A DNA stretch of 64,000 nt from Nonomuraea zeae (lineage in GTDB: Bacteria; Actinomycetota; Actinomycetes; Streptosporangiales; Streptosporangiaceae). Position numbers and translations under genes: made by a program. Each line of letters begins with the position of its first letter. Positions within the stretch are counted from its first letter, which is position 1. Below, one piece after another: positions 8,872-17,555 of this stretch. The notes beneath the pieces are model-generated. The model had not been told where the DNA came from and searched no databases. It saw only the letters and a program-made list of their open reading frames with translations. The stretch spans positions 1 through 64,000 of the forward strand of contig NZ_VCKX01000015.1 of NCBI RefSeq assembly GCF_005889725.1. The letters are read 5' to 3'.

Positions 8872-9236
8872 CCCCTTACGAAGCAACCTGGGCACGACTG
8901 GGCGAGCTGGGCGGCCACTTCCGCACGCCGGGCGAGCAGGACGCGGATCTCCTCGTCGATCTCGGTCAGCTTGCGCTCATAGACCTCGACCGACTCGGCG
9001 CACGAGCCCCCCGTGCTGTGCCCCCGCCGCAGGCAGTCCACGAACGGCCGGGTGTCCTCCAGCGTGAACCCGACCTTCAGCAGGGCCCTGATCTCGGACA
9101 CCAGCCGGACGTCGTCCTCGCTGTAGTCGCGATAGCCGTTGGACCCGCGACGGGCGCTGAGCAGCCCGTGCTGCTCGTAGTAACGAAGCGAGCGGGTGCT
9201 CACTCCGGTGCGTTCCGCCAGCTCACCGATGCGCAT
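8868..9236 (-). CDS. MerR-family regulator coupled to thioredoxin
   Basis: This 122-residue MerR protein begins with MRIGELAERTGVSTRSLRYY, a typical MerR helix-turn-helix, followed by SNGYRDYSEDDVRLV and a dimerisation coiled coil. It ends in a CPGC-containing tail (QSCPGCFVRG) and has a further Cys in GGSCAES. These Cys could sense redox state or metal. It is translationally coupled to trxA and preceded by a palindrome over a long-spacer promoter, the classic MerR arrangement. Confidence 0.88.
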   Translation of the reverse strand: MRIGELAERTGVSTRSLRYYEQHGLLSARRGSNGYRDYSEDDVRLVSEIRALLKVGFTLEDTRPFVDCLRRGHSTGGSCAESVEVYERKLTEIDEEIRVLLARRAEVAAQLAQSCPGCFVRG

Positions 9237-9252
9237 GCCACCACGGTAAACG

Positions 9253-9274
9253 TTGACACCGACGTCAATGTCAA
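9253..9274 (-). promoter_or_regulatory. MerR-type operator/promoter for merR-trxA
   Basis: On the minus strand, TTGACA-TT-GACGTC-GG-TGTCAA is a 22-bp dyad with two mismatched pairs. Its left end is a consensus -35 (TTGACA). A TTACCG-like -10 follows after about 19 bp, the extended spacing typical of MerR-activated promoters. It lies 17 bp before the merR start and directly after the upstream methyltransferase stop. Confidence 0.7.
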
Positions 9275-9277
9275 GCC

Positions 9278-9976
9278 TCAGAAGTAGCGCCAGCGCAGGA
9301 CGTTCGGATAGGGGAGCTCCAGACCGGGCGTTTCCGCGATCGCCTGCTCGGCCACCTCGGGCGTGAACTCGATGCGCAGCACCGCCTCCAGGTCCGCCCG
9401 CCGCTGGAAGACCATGCGGAGGTCCAGCGGCCGCCGCTGCCAGCCCTGGCGGTCCCAGAACGACTCGACCTCGCGGGCGGAGTAGGTCGGCACGGTACGC
9501 GAGAACCAGCGGCCGAACGCCCCCCGCGCGGCGTCCAGATCGACGACGAAGGCCGCGCCGCCGCGGCGTACCACCCGGGACAGCTCGCGCAGCCCCGGCT
9601 CGCAGCCGGGCCCGAAGAAGTACGCCCACCGCGCGACGGCGACGTCCACGCTCGCGTCGGGCAGCGGCAGCTCCTGGGCCGTTGCCGCGTGCACCGCCAC
9701 GTTGGCCAGCCCGGCGCAGCGGCGGCGGGCCAGCCCGGCCAGGTCGCCGTGCGGCTCGACGCCGATCACCCGCGCCGCCTCGGCGGCCAGGGTCGGCAGG
9801 TGGTAACCCGTGCCGCAGCCGATGTCGAGCACGGTGGCGCCGTCCCATGGGCGCAGCGCGCGCATGGCCGCGCCGGCCGCGCCCTCCGGGTCGACGGCGC
9901 GATTTTCCAGCTCGTAGACCTGGGGCGTGTTCCAGATGTTCGGGCTCGGGATCGCACCTTTCGCTATCCGTGGCAT
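9278..9976 (-). CDS. Class I SAM-dependent methyltransferase
   Basis: This 232-residue methyltransferase has a Rossmann core: motif I VLDIGCGTGYHLP, the acidic end of strand 2 in VIGVEPHG, and LPLPDASVDVAVARW as the motif around strand 4. The start ATG at 9976 has only weak ribosome-binding potential. It reads towards merR-trxA but stops just before their promoter, so it is a separate unit. The substrate is unknown. Confidence 0.82.
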   Translation of the reverse strand: MPRIAKGAIPSPNIWNTPQVYELENRAVDPEGAAGAAMRALRPWDGATVLDIGCGTGYHLPTLAAEAARVIGVEPHGDLAGLARRRCAGLANVAVHAATAQELPLPDASVDVAVARWAYFFGPGCEPGLRELSRVVRRGGAAFVVDLDAARGAFGRWFSRTVPTYSAREVESFWDRQGWQRRPLDLRMVFQRRADLEAVLRIEFTPEVAEQAIAETPGLELPYPNVLRWRYF

Positions 9977-10076
9977 GACTCAACGGTAGGTGCTTCGTCA
10001 CCTCCGGGAGCCGCCCGACGCGGCCCATCAGTGGGGCTCGCGCGCCAGATCGGCTTCTCCGGCTTAGGCTGGCAAC

Positions 10077-10886
10077 GTGGCTGATGTCATCCGCGTGCCC
10101 AATGCGAAGATCGCATTGTCCACCGCTTCGGTATATCCGGAACGCACTCCTGACGCGTTCGAGCTGGCCGCGCGCCTGGGTTACGACGGCGTGGAGATCA
10201 TGGTGGGCGCCGATCCCGTGAGCCAGGACATCGACGTGATCGAGCGGCTCTCGGAGCACTACGAGGTGCCCGTCCTGGCCATCCACGCGCCCTGCCTGCT
10301 CGTGACGCAGCGGGTCTGGGGGCGCGACCCCTGGGCCAAGCTGGTCAAGGCGCAGAAGGCGGCAGAGCGTCTCGGCGCCTCGACCGTCGTGGTCCATCCC
10401 CCGTTCCGCTGGCAGCGTGACTACGCGCGCGACTTCGAGACCGGGCTGGCCAGGATGCGTGACGAGACGGGTGTCGCGTTCGCGGTCGAGAACATGTTCC
10501 CGCTCAAGGCCAGGGGCAACGACGTGGTGCCCTACTCACCCGACTGGAACCCGATCGACTACGACTTCCCGCAGGTCACCCTCGACCTGTCGCACACGGC
10601 CGTGTCGGGCTCCGACGCCATGGAGATGGCGGTCAAGCTCGGCGACCGGCTGGCCCACCTGCACCTGGCCGACGGGCTGGGCGTGAGCAACAAGGACGAG
10701 CACCTGGTGCCCGGCCGGGGCAACCAGCCGTGTGCCCAGATGCTGGAGCGCCTGGCCACCAACGGCTATTCGGGGCTGGTCGTCCTGGAGATCAACACGC
10801 GCAAGGCGGCCAGCCGTACCGAACGGATCGACGATCTGGCCGAGGCGCTGGCCTTCGCCCGGTTGCACCTGGCGGCGTCCTCGTGA
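10077..10886 (+). CDS. Sugar phosphate isomerase/epimerase (TIM barrel)
   Basis: This 269-residue xylose-isomerase-like (AP-endonuclease family 2 fold) protein starts at GTG. Barrel signatures are [67 protein letters not shown] and LVVLEINTR. The acidic and His residues in these strands form the usual divalent-metal site. It overlaps the next methyltransferase gene by four bases (GTGA), so the two are co-translated. The substrate is not inferable. Confidence 0.85.
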   Translation: MADVIRVPNAKIALSTASVYPERTPDAFELAARLGYDGVEIMVGADPVSQDIDVIERLSEHYEVPVLAIHAPCLLVTQRVWGRDPWAKLVKAQKAAERLGASTVVVHPPFRWQRDYARDFETGLARMRDETGVAFAVENMFPLKARGNDVVPYSPDWNPIDYDFPQVTLDLSHTAVSGSDAMEMAVKLGDRLAHLHLADGLGVSNKDEHLVPGRGNQPCAQMLERLATNGYSGLVVLEINTRKAASRTERIDDLAEALAFARLHLAASS

Positions 10887-11680
10887 GCGGGGGGCCGCTC
10901 AAGGATCTTGGCCGGGTGTTCGACAGCGTGGCGGACGCCTATGACGCGGGCCGGCCGGCCTATCCCGACGAGATGTACCGCGCGCTGAGCGAGCTGTCCG
11001 GCGTCGATCTCGACGGCGCCACCACCGTGGACGTCGGCGCGGGCACGGGCATCCTGACCCGGGCGCTCAGGGCGCGCGGGGCTCAGGTGATCGCCGTCGA
11101 TCCGGGCGCCGAGATGCTCGCGCGGCTGGTGTCGCGGGCGGCCGGGGAGGGTGGAGAGGAAGGCGAGCGGGGTGCCCCGCCGCCTGTCGCGGCCGTGCTG
11201 GCCGACGGCAACGCGCTGCCGCTCGCCGACGGGGTGGCCGACCTGGTGACCTACGCGCAGTCGTGGCACTGGCTGGACCCGGTGGTCTCGATCGCCGAGG
11301 CCAGGCGGGTGCTGCGGCCGGACGGGGCGATCGTGGGCTGCTGGAACCTCAACCACGCCGCCCAGGCCGACTGGCTGGCCGCCTACGAGGCCCGGCTGGC
11401 CGAGGCGGTCCCCACCTACTGGGGGCCGGCCGTCGAGGAGTGGTCGGTCCCGCCGATCGCCGCGGCCTTCGAGGTGATCGAGGAACGCTGGATCCCCTGG
11501 ACCCGGCTGGTCGGCATCGAGGACTTCCTGCTCGGCCTGCGCTCCCACTCGTACATGGCGGCCATGTCGCCGCAGACCGCCGACGAGCTGGTCGACCGCC
11601 AGCGCGTGGAGCTCCGCAAAGCTTTCCCCGAGGGCCTCCTCTCCGTCCCGATGCGCGTCTACCTGGCGGTGGGCCGGTGA
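10883..11680 (+). CDS. Class I SAM-dependent methyltransferase
   Basis: The 265-residue protein starts at a GTG overlapping the previous stop. [20 protein letters not shown] is the N-terminal signature of this family, [14 protein letters not shown] is motif [13 protein letters not shown] is motif II and [14 protein letters not shown] is post-motif. It is coupled to the TIM-barrel gene upstream. The reaction is unassigned. Confidence 0.85.
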   Translation: MSGGPLKDLGRVFDSVADAYDAGRPAYPDEMYRALSELSGVDLDGATTVDVGAGTGILTRALRARGAQVIAVDPGAEMLARLVSRAAGEGGEEGERGAPPPVAAVLADGNALPLADGVADLVTYAQSWHWLDPVVSIAEARRVLRPDGAIVGCWNLNHAAQADWLAAYEARLAEAVPTYWGPAVEEWSVPPIAAAFEVIEERWIPWTRLVGIEDFLLGLRSHSYMAAMSPQTADELVDRQRVELRKAFPEGLLSVPMRVYLAVGR

Positions 11681-11684
11681 CCCG

Positions 11685-11896
11685 GCGAGGGAGCGGCGGC
11701 GTCTGGAGGAGCGGCGGGAGCGGAGCGACCAGAGCGGGGGAAGGCGGCGTCGTTGGGCGACCGAGCCCGCCTCACGGAGTGAGGCCCATGAATGCGCGAG
11801 GGAGCGGCGGCGTCTGGAGGAGTGGCGGGAGCGGAGCGACCAGAGCGGGGGAAGGCGGCGTCGTTGGGCGACCGAGCCTGCCTCACGGAGTGAGGC
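11685..11896. repeat. 111-bp tandem repeat, two copies, each ending in a hairpin
   Basis: Copy 1 is 11685-11795 and copy 2 starts at 11796; they differ at only a few bases. Each unit ends with GCCTCAC-GGA-GTGAGGC, a 7-bp stem with a 3-nt loop (second copy 11880-11896). The last hairpin lies one base before the ATG of the TetR gene and contains its likely ribosome-binding GGAG. The frame is also open through both copies, which makes the unit look deceptively coding. Confidence 0.85.
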
Positions 11897-11897
11897 C

Positions 11898-12494
11898 ATG
11901 AGCGCTGAAAATGGGACCAGCAAGCGGAGGCCCGGGCGGAGGCCGGGGTCGGCGGACACGCGGGGGGAGATCCTCACGGCCGCCAGGCGGGTGTTCGCCG
12001 AGAAGGGGTTCGACAAGGCCACCGTGCGCGGCATCGCCAGGGAGGCCAAGGTCGATCCGGCCCTCGTGCACCACTACTTCGACACCAAGGAGGGCATGTT
12101 CGCCGCGGCCATGCAGCTGCCGATCACGCCCGACGAGGTCATCCCCGTCCTGCTCGACGGCCCGCGCGAGGAGCTGGGCGAGCGGCTCGTACGCCTGGTC
12201 CTGCGCGTCACCGCCGCGCCCGAGACGCGCGAGCCGATGGTGGCCCTGATCCGCTCGGCCATGACGAACGACCAGGCCGCCGGGATGTTCAGGGAGTTCA
12301 TCACCAACGCGCTGCTCTACCAGGTGGCCGCCCGGCTCGGCGTGCCGCAGTTGCAGGTCGAGGCCGGGTTCGCGCAGATGTTCGGCGTGATCATGGGCCG
12401 TTACGTGCTCAAGCTGGAGCCGCTGGCGAGCGCCGATCATGAGGAACTGGTCGAACTGCTCGGGCCGACTCTTCAGAGGTACTTCACACCCTAG
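11898..12494 (+). CDS. TetR/AcrR-family transcriptional regulator
   Basis: This 198-residue regulator has a basic N-terminal tail (KRRPGRRPGSADTRGEIL), the TetR helix-turn-helix KATVRGIAREAKVDPALVHHYF and a divergent ligand-binding domain. Its start is set by GGAGTGAGG inside the hairpin of the upstream tandem repeat. A 17-bp palindrome overlaps its stop codon and precedes the iron-sulfur oxidoreductase gene, a likely target. Confidence 0.88.
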   Translation: MSAENGTSKRRPGRRPGSADTRGEILTAARRVFAEKGFDKATVRGIAREAKVDPALVHHYFDTKEGMFAAAMQLPITPDEVIPVLLDGPREELGERLVRLVLRVTAAPETREPMVALIRSAMTNDQAAGMFREFITNALLYQVAARLGVPQLQVEAGFAQMFGVIMGRYVLKLEPLASADHEELVELLGPTLQRYFTP

Positions 12495-12507
12495 AGCATT
12501 GTTCTAG
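12491..12507. promoter_or_regulatory. Palindromic operator, probably for the TetR regulator
   Basis: CTAGAGCATTGTTCTAG is a 17-bp palindrome with one mismatched pair. It overlaps the tetR stop codon and lies 126 bp before the EtfD-like gene. The TAGA...TCTA ends resemble sites of lipid-responsive TetR proteins such as KstR, but the spacing differs, so the link to lipid metabolism rests mainly on the downstream gene. Confidence 0.45.
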
Positions 12508-12632
12508 AGTGGGCGGTGACCTTAGGGTATGTCGCGTACACCGAAGATGTTACCCGTGGGTAGGATCGTGAGGAGAGGTCTGCGATGCGGGTGAGCGTAC
12601 GCTGACAGCCAAAGTCGTCCTGGGAGGACCCC

Positions 12633-14735
12633 GTGCTCTGGGTAGCCGTCATCGGGCTTGTCATGACCGTCGCGGCGGTGGCCGTCGCCGGCCGCAGGGC
12701 GTTGTTCCTGTTCAAGCTGGCCACCGTGGGCCCACCTGCGCCTGAGCGGATCGAATACGCCAAGGCGCATGCGGGCGATGAGGCCAAGGCGCAACTCGTC
12801 GAGGTGTTCGGGCAGAAGAAGCTGCTCAAGTGGACCCCGTCGGGCGTCGCCCACTTCTTCGTCATGTGGGCCTTCTTCATCCTGCTGACCGTCTACATCG
12901 AGGCGTACGGCGCGATCATCCAAGGCGCGATCACCGGCACGCCCGACTTCCACATCCCGCTCATCGGCACCTGGGGCGTGCTCGGCTTCCTGCAGGACTT
13001 CATCGCGGTCGCCTGCCTGCTCGGCCTGGTCGCCTTCGCGGCAATCCGGATCAAGAACTCTCCCGGCAAGCTCGGCCGCGACTCCCGGTTCTCCGGCTCG
13101 CACCTCGGCGGCGCGTGGCTCGTCCTGTTCATGATCTTCAACATCATCTGGACGCTCTTCCTGGCCCGCGGCGCCGCCGCGGCCAACGGCAACTTCCCCT
13201 ACTCCTCGGGGGCGTTCGCCTCGCTCGCGCTCGGCGACGTGCTGCCGCAGAACGCGCTGCTGGAGGAGATCGCGCTGCTCCTGCACATCGGCTTCATGCT
13301 GGTGTTCCTGGTCATCGTGGTGCACTCCAAGCACCTGCACATCTTCACCGCCCCGCTCAACGTGCTCTTCTCGCGCCGCCCCGACGGCCTCGGGGCGGCG
13401 GTCGAGATGCGCGTGGACGGCAAGCCGGTCGACTTCGAGGACGAGGACCTCGACCCCGAGCGGCTCGGCCGCGGCAAGATCGGCGACACCACCTGGAAGG
13501 GCTTCCTCGACTTCTACTCCTGTACGGAGTGCGGCCGCTGCCAGTCGCAGTGCCCGGCGTGGAACACCGACAAGCCGCTCTCGCCGAAGATGCTCATCCT
13601 CGACCAGCGTGACCACGCCTTCAAGGTGGCCCCCTACCTGATGGCGGCCGACCAGGACCAGCACAAGGACACCGACGTGCTGGCGCTGCTGGAGAAGCCG
13701 CTCGTGGGCGAGGACGGCGTGATCCACCCCGACGTGCTCTGGTCCTGCACCAACTGCGGCGCCTGCGTCGAGCAGTGCCCGGTGGACATCGAGCACATCG
13801 ACCACATCCTCGACATGCGCCGCTACCAGGTCATGGTGGAGTCGTCGTTCCCGTCCGAGGCGGGAGTGATGGTGAAGAACCTGGAGAACAAGGGCAACCC
13901 GTGGGGCATGTCCGAGATGAAGCGCGCCGACTGGATCGAGGAGCTCGACTTCGAGGTCGAGCTGGTCGACGAGAAGATGCCCGAGGACACCGAATACCTG
14001 TTCTGGGTGGGCTGCGCGGGCGCGTTGGAGGACCGGGCGAAGAAGACCACCAAGGCCGTCGCGGAGCTGCTGCACATCGCGGGCGTCAAGTTCGCGGTGC
14101 TCGGCCCGATGGAGGCGTGCACCGGTGACCCGGCCCGCCGTCTGGGCATGGAATACCTGTTCAACATGCTCGCCCAGCAGAACATCGAGACGCTCAACGA
14201 GGCGGGCGTCAAGAAGATCGTCGCCACCTGCCCCCACTGCTTCAACACGCTGGCCAACGAATATCCCCAGCTCGGCGGCACGTATGAGGTCGTGCACCAC
14301 ACCCAGCTCCTGGCCAAGCTGGTGGACGAGGGACTGCTCACCCCGGTCACGCCGATCGAGGAGAAGATCACCTACCACGACCCGTGCTTCCTCGGCCGCC
14401 ACAACAAGGTCTACTCCCAGCCCCGCGACATCATGTCGAAGGTCCCCGGCGTGCAGACCCAGGAGATGCACCGTCACAAGGACCGGGGCTTCTGCTGCGG
14501 CGCCGGCGGTGCGCGCATGTGGATGGAGGAGCGCATCGGCAAGCGCATCAACACCGAGCGCGTGGACGAGGCGCTGACCACCAACCCCGACACCGTCTCC
14601 ACCGCCTGCCCGTTCTGCATGGTGATGCTCGGTGACGCCATCAACGAGAAGAAGAACAACGGCGAGGCCAAAGAATCACTGGAAGTCGTGGACGTGGCCC
14701 AGCTCTTGATCAAATCAGTCAAGACCCCTACCTGA
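12633..14735 (+). CDS. EtfD-like membrane-bound iron-sulfur oxidoreductase
   Basis: This 700-residue protein has about six N-terminal membrane helices (residues 1-240), then two 4Fe-4S ferredoxin motifs (CTECGRCQSQCP and CTNCGACVEQCP). Two heterodisulfide-reductase-type CCG domains follow (WVGCAG...CTGD, CPHCFN, CFLGRHN, FCCGAGGARMW, ACPFCMVML). The architecture matches mycobacterial Rv0338c (EtfD), which passes electrons from acyl-CoA dehydrogenases via ETF to the respiratory chain. GTG start with GGGAGG upstream. The TetR gene before it and the palindrome between them suggest control by fatty-acid or acyl-CoA status. The protein sits in the cytoplasmic membrane. Confidence 0.85.
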   Translation: MLWVAVIGLVMTVAAVAVAGRRALFLFKLATVGPPAPERIEYAKAHAGDEAKAQLVEVFGQKKLLKWTPSGVAHFFVMWAFFILLTVYIEAYGAIIQGAITGTPDFHIPLIGTWGVLGFLQDFIAVACLLGLVAFAAIRIKNSPGKLGRDSRFSGSHLGGAWLVLFMIFNIIWTLFLARGAAAANGNFPYSSGAFASLALGDVLPQNALLEEIALLLHIGFMLVFLVIVVHSKHLHIFTAPLNVLFSRRPDGLGAAVEMRVDGKPVDFEDEDLDPERLGRGKIGDTTWKGFLDFYSCTECGRCQSQCPAWNTDKPLSPKMLILDQRDHAFKVAPYLMAADQDQHKDTDVLALLEKPLVGEDGVIHPDVLWSCTNCGACVEQCPVDIEHIDHILDMRRYQVMVESSFPSEAGVMVKNLENKGNPWGMSEMKRADWIEELDFEVELVDEKMPEDTEYLFWVGCAGALEDRAKKTTKAVAELLHIAGVKFAVLGPMEACTGDPARRLGMEYLFNMLAQQNIETLNEAGVKKIVATCPHCFNTLANEYPQLGGTYEVVHHTQLLAKLVDEGLLTPVTPIEEKITYHDPCFLGRHNKVYSQPRDIMSKVPGVQTQEMHRHKDRGFCCGAGGARMWMEERIGKRINTERVDEALTTNPDTVSTACPFCMVMLGDAINEKKNNGEAKESLEVVDVAQLLIKSVKTPT

Positions 14736-14747
14736 CCACGAAAAGTC

Positions 14748-14779
14748 GGACTCCTCCACAGCCCTTGTGGAGGAGTTCC
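14748..14779 (+). terminator. Hairpin terminator after the EtfD-like gene
   Basis: GGACTCCTCCACA pairs with TGTGGAGGAGTTCC around a 5-nt loop, 13 bp after the stop codon. The T-run is weak, as is common in actinomycetes. Confidence 0.7.
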
Positions 14780-14883
14780 GCACGTCAGCAGGGGCCGGTG
14801 CAAGAAATCTGCCATCCACATAACGGGAAAATCACGGTAACCTCAACGTCGCATGGCTCTATTCGACGGGGAGGGGGCTCGTG

Positions 14884-15678
14884 ATGCGCGTCGTGGTCAC
14901 CGACGCCGAAGTCACCCTGGCCGACGTGCTATCCCTTCGACTCGCCATCGACGAACCATTGGAAGACGGCACCGAGCTCGTGCTCAGGCATCGCACCACG
15001 GGCGACGAACGCGACGTCCTGCTCGGCACCTCGCGTGCGCGGGCCCGCGAGACCTCGCTGGCGGTCTCGCTGGCGCCGCTGGAGCTCAGCGCCGGGCGCT
15101 GGGACGCCTACCTGCGCCACGACGGCAAGCGCACCAGGCTGAGGAGCGCCGACCCGGGCTTCTCCCTCGACCACCTCGACGCGTACGCGCTGTGCAAGCG
15201 GACCCTCGCCTACCGCTCCTACCGCACCCGCAACGGCTTCCTGGCGCTGAAGATCTCCGACGCCGAGCCGGTGGCCGAGGTCCGGGCCGTCTGGTTCAGG
15301 GAGGGCCGCTTCGAGGTGACGGGCCTGCTGGCCTACACCGGGCTGGAGGACGACGACTCCCGCCACGAGGCCAGGCTGACCCTGGACCGCCGCCAGACGA
15401 GCGCGCAGGTGTCCTCCAGGGCCACCGTGCAGGGCGTGCGCTTCCACGCGGCCGTGTCGCTCGTGGACGTGCTGGCCGCCGACCCCGATTCCGCCGGCAC
15501 CTGGGAGCCGGCGCTGGAGGTCGAGGGCGTGCCCGCGCCGCTGCGGCTCGGCGCGCGGCTCGACGACGTGGACGGCAAGAGACGCCGGCTGCACTATCCC
15601 GCGGCCAAGGTGGACGGCGTGCCCATCAGGCCCTGCTACACCGCCGACGACGAGCTGCGGATCGAGGTGGGCGGATGA
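14884..15678 (+). CDS. Beta-rich protein of unknown function, coupled to glycosyltransferase
   Basis: This 264-residue protein lacks a signal peptide and membrane segments and looks like two or more beta-sandwich units (LVLRHRTTGDERDVLL, AGRWDAYLRHDGKRTRLRS). I do not recognise a named family; similar sandwich regions accompany transferases that act on cell-surface polymers. The ATG at 14884 lies 6 nt after GAGGGGG; a GTG three bases earlier is an alternative. Its stop overlaps the start of the glycosyltransferase (ATGA), so the two gene products probably work together. Confidence 0.6.
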   Translation: MRVVVTDAEVTLADVLSLRLAIDEPLEDGTELVLRHRTTGDERDVLLGTSRARARETSLAVSLAPLELSAGRWDAYLRHDGKRTRLRSADPGFSLDHLDAYALCKRTLAYRSYRTRNGFLALKISDAEPVAEVRAVWFREGRFEVTGLLAYTGLEDDDSRHEARLTLDRRQTSAQVSSRATVQGVRFHAAVSLVDVLAADPDSAGTWEPALEVEGVPAPLRLGARLDDVDGKRRRLHYPAAKVDGVPIRPCYTADDELRIEVGG

Positions 15679-16742
15679 AGGTCAGCCTGGTCCTCGCCTC
15701 CGCGTACGCCATGCGCGGCGACGTGCGCGCCACGCTCAACCTGGCCACCGCCCTGGCCGAGCGGCACGACGTCGAGGTGATCAGCGTCAGGCGGCAGAAG
15801 GACAAACCGTTCTTCCCGGTGGGCCCCAACGTGACCATGCGCAGCGTGGTCGACGCCAGGCCGGGCGTCAGGCACCTGCTCCCGCGCGGTCAGGTGCGCA
15901 CCGAGGTCGCGTTCTGGCGGCTGCTGCGCAACCTCAAGTCCGACGTCCTGATCACGACCAGGCCGGGGCTCAGCGTCCAGGCCGCCAGGCACGCTCCACG
16001 TGAAACCTTGAAGATCGCCAGGGAGTGGGGCAGGCCGGCCGTGCCGGGGCCCGTCAAACGCTTCTACCCGCGCCTGAACGCCGTCGTGACGGCCACGGAC
16101 TCGGCCCAGGAGGAGTGGACCAAGCTGCTCGCCGACGGGCCTCTCGTGCACTCCGTGCTGGACGCGCTGCCGAGCGGTCCCTGGCCGCGCTCGCGGATGG
16201 ACAACAGGATCGTGGCCGCCGGTGGGCGCTGGGTGCCGGTCAAGGCGTACGACCGGCTGATCAGGGCGTTCGCGATCGTGGCGGACAAGCGGCCGGACTG
16301 GCGGCTGCGGCTCTACGGCGGGGGCCCCGAGGAGCGGCGGCTGCGCGCGCTGGTCCGTGACCTCGACCTGCACAACCACGTCTACTTCATGGGCACGACG
16401 CCCGACCTGGCGGGCGAGTTCGCCAAGGCGTCGATCGTGGCCAACACCTCGCGCAACGGCGACCTCGGCATGACCGTGCTGGAGGCCATGGGGTGCGGGG
16501 TGCCCGTGGTGGCCTTCGACGGGGCGAGAGGCTCGACCGAGTTCGTGGCCACCGGCTACAACGGCGTGCTGGTGCCCGAGTCGGAGAGCGAGCTCCAGCT
16601 CTACGCGTCGGCGCTGCTGGCGCTGATCGACGACGAGCGCCGGCGGCGCTCGCTCGCCGCGGGTGCTCTGGACACGGCCGTGCGGCATTCCGCCGACGAG
16701 GTGGCCGAGCAGTGGGAGAAGCTGATCACCGATCTCCGCTGA
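15675..16742 (+). CDS. Glycosyltransferase family 4 (GT-B)
   Basis: The 355-residue enzyme has the C-terminal nucleotide-sugar site of GT4 proteins: IVAAGGRWVPVKAYDRLIRAF, LRLYGGGPEERRL, HVYFMGTTPDL, and DLGMTVLEAMGCGVPVVA, which ends with the conserved E-x7-E-like region. The N-terminal half begins MKVSLVLASAYAMRGDVRATL. It transfers a sugar from a nucleotide donor to an unknown acceptor, probably a surface glycan. It is translationally coupled to the preceding beta-rich protein. Confidence 0.87.
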   Translation: MKVSLVLASAYAMRGDVRATLNLATALAERHDVEVISVRRQKDKPFFPVGPNVTMRSVVDARPGVRHLLPRGQVRTEVAFWRLLRNLKSDVLITTRPGLSVQAARHAPRETLKIAREWGRPAVPGPVKRFYPRLNAVVTATDSAQEEWTKLLADGPLVHSVLDALPSGPWPRSRMDNRIVAAGGRWVPVKAYDRLIRAFAIVADKRPDWRLRLYGGGPEERRLRALVRDLDLHNHVYFMGTTPDLAGEFAKASIVANTSRNGDLGMTVLEAMGCGVPVVAFDGARGSTEFVATGYNGVLVPESESELQLYASALLALIDDERRRRSLAAGALDTAVRHSADEVAEQWEKLITDLR

Positions 16743-16769
16743 ACGAGAGCGCGGACGCTTATACGGGTT

Positions 16770-16780
16770 ACGGGTACCGT
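16770..16780. promoter_or_regulatory. Palindrome upstream of CsoR-type gene
   Basis: ACGGGTACCGT (ACGG-GTA-CCGT) is a perfect 11-bp inverted repeat, preceded by another TACGGGT. G/C tracts around GTAC are typical of CsoR-type operators. It lies 7 bp before the start codon, which implies a short or absent leader and autoregulation. Confidence 0.5.
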
Positions 16781-16786
16781 AGAAGC

Positions 16787-17068
16787 ATGCATGGGTACAG
16801 CGGAGACAAGCAGGCATACTTGACGCGCCTCAGGCGAATCGAGGGGCAGATCCGGGGCCTGCAGCGCATGGTCGATGACGATGCCTACTGCATCGATGTG
16901 CTCACCCAGGTCTCCGCCGCCACCCGGGCGCTGCAGGCGGTGGCGCTCGGGCTGCTGGAGGAGCACATCTCGCACTGCGTGGCCGACGCGATCAACACCG
17001 GCGGGCCCGAGGCCGAGGCGAAGGTGAAAGAGGCGTCGGCGGCGATCGCCCGCCTCGTCCGTTCGTAG
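16787..17068 (+). CDS. CsoR/RcnR-family metal-sensing repressor
   Basis: The 93-residue all-helical repressor (DUF156) has LTRLRRIEGQIRGLQRMV as its DNA-binding helix region. The Cu-type ligand set appears as Cys in AYCIDVL and His/Cys in HISHCV, which is the C-H-C pattern of CsoR rather than the H-C-H-H of RcnR. No copper chaperone or P-type ATPase is adjacent, so target genes lie elsewhere. Start ATG 16787 has no ribosome-binding site and could be leaderless. Confidence 0.85.
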   Translation: MHGYSGDKQAYLTRLRRIEGQIRGLQRMVDDDAYCIDVLTQVSAATRALQAVALGLLEEHISHCVADAINTGGPEAEAKVKEASAAIARLVRS

Positions 17069-17134
17069 GAGACGAGCCCCGGCGATTGACTAGTTATGTG
17101 AAACCCCGGAAACCATGGTCCCGGTCCTCATTCG

Positions 17135-17146
17135 AGTTCCGGAACT
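17135..17146. promoter_or_regulatory. Perfect 12-bp palindrome downstream of csoR-like gene
   Basis: AGTTCCGGAACT at 17135-17146 lies between two convergent genes. It could be part of a bidirectional terminator with the surrounding CCCCGG/CCGGGG pairs. No stronger claim is possible. Confidence 0.3.
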
Positions 17147-17178
17147 AGGTCCCCGGGGCTAGTAATCGTGATGGTCCT

Positions 17179-17340
17179 TCAGCGGCTCGCCGAAGTCCGC
17201 AATCCGAGCGCGTCGTCGAGTTCGTCCAAGGTCAGCCGCCGCTCGCTGACTGCCACGGCGGTGAGCACCTCGGCGTAGAGCGCAATCTCGTCCAACGCGA
17301 CACGGTCGTGGACCCGAGAGTCCAGGTCGTCGTGCCCCAC
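17179..17340 (-). CDS. Small conserved-looking protein of unknown function
   Basis: This 53-residue acidic, helical protein contains the segment ALDEIALYAEVLTAVAVSER followed by LTLDELDDALGL. The pattern is like small actinomycete proteins of unknown role. The GTG at 17340 is preceded by AAAGGA at about 7 nt, better supported than an ATG at 17370. It is convergent with the CsoR-type gene. Confidence 0.6.
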   Translation of the reverse strand: MGHDDLDSRVHDRVALDEIALYAEVLTAVAVSERRLTLDELDDALGLRTSASR

Positions 17341-17555
17341 CGCGTCGTCCTTTCCTTCCGCAGCCCACACCCTCTACGAGGTTACGGCGGAGGGTCTTCA
17401 GGCAACATGGCCCATCGGAGTCATTCCTTTCCGCGCCTCGGGGGCCCCAGGGGGATCATTTCCCGAATCCGAGATCACAATTCAGCGAATTTCCTGATCG
17501 CTCAAGTGATAGGACGATATGGGCGGAGTTAGAGTGAAATAACGATAATAGTGGG

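Noticed and set aside
6997..8982. 661-codon plus-strand open frame across radA and trxA
   Set aside because: Both minus-strand genes are unambiguous; the frame is a GC-driven shadow.
11263..11901. Plus-strand frame reading through the 111-bp tandem repeat
   Set aside because: Its first half is a shadow of the methyltransferase and its second half is the repeat; no start signal or domain supports it.
12522..14477. 651-codon minus-strand open frame opposite the EtfD-like gene
   Set aside because: The plus frame has two ferredoxin motifs and CCG domains; the antisense frame has no recognisable feature.
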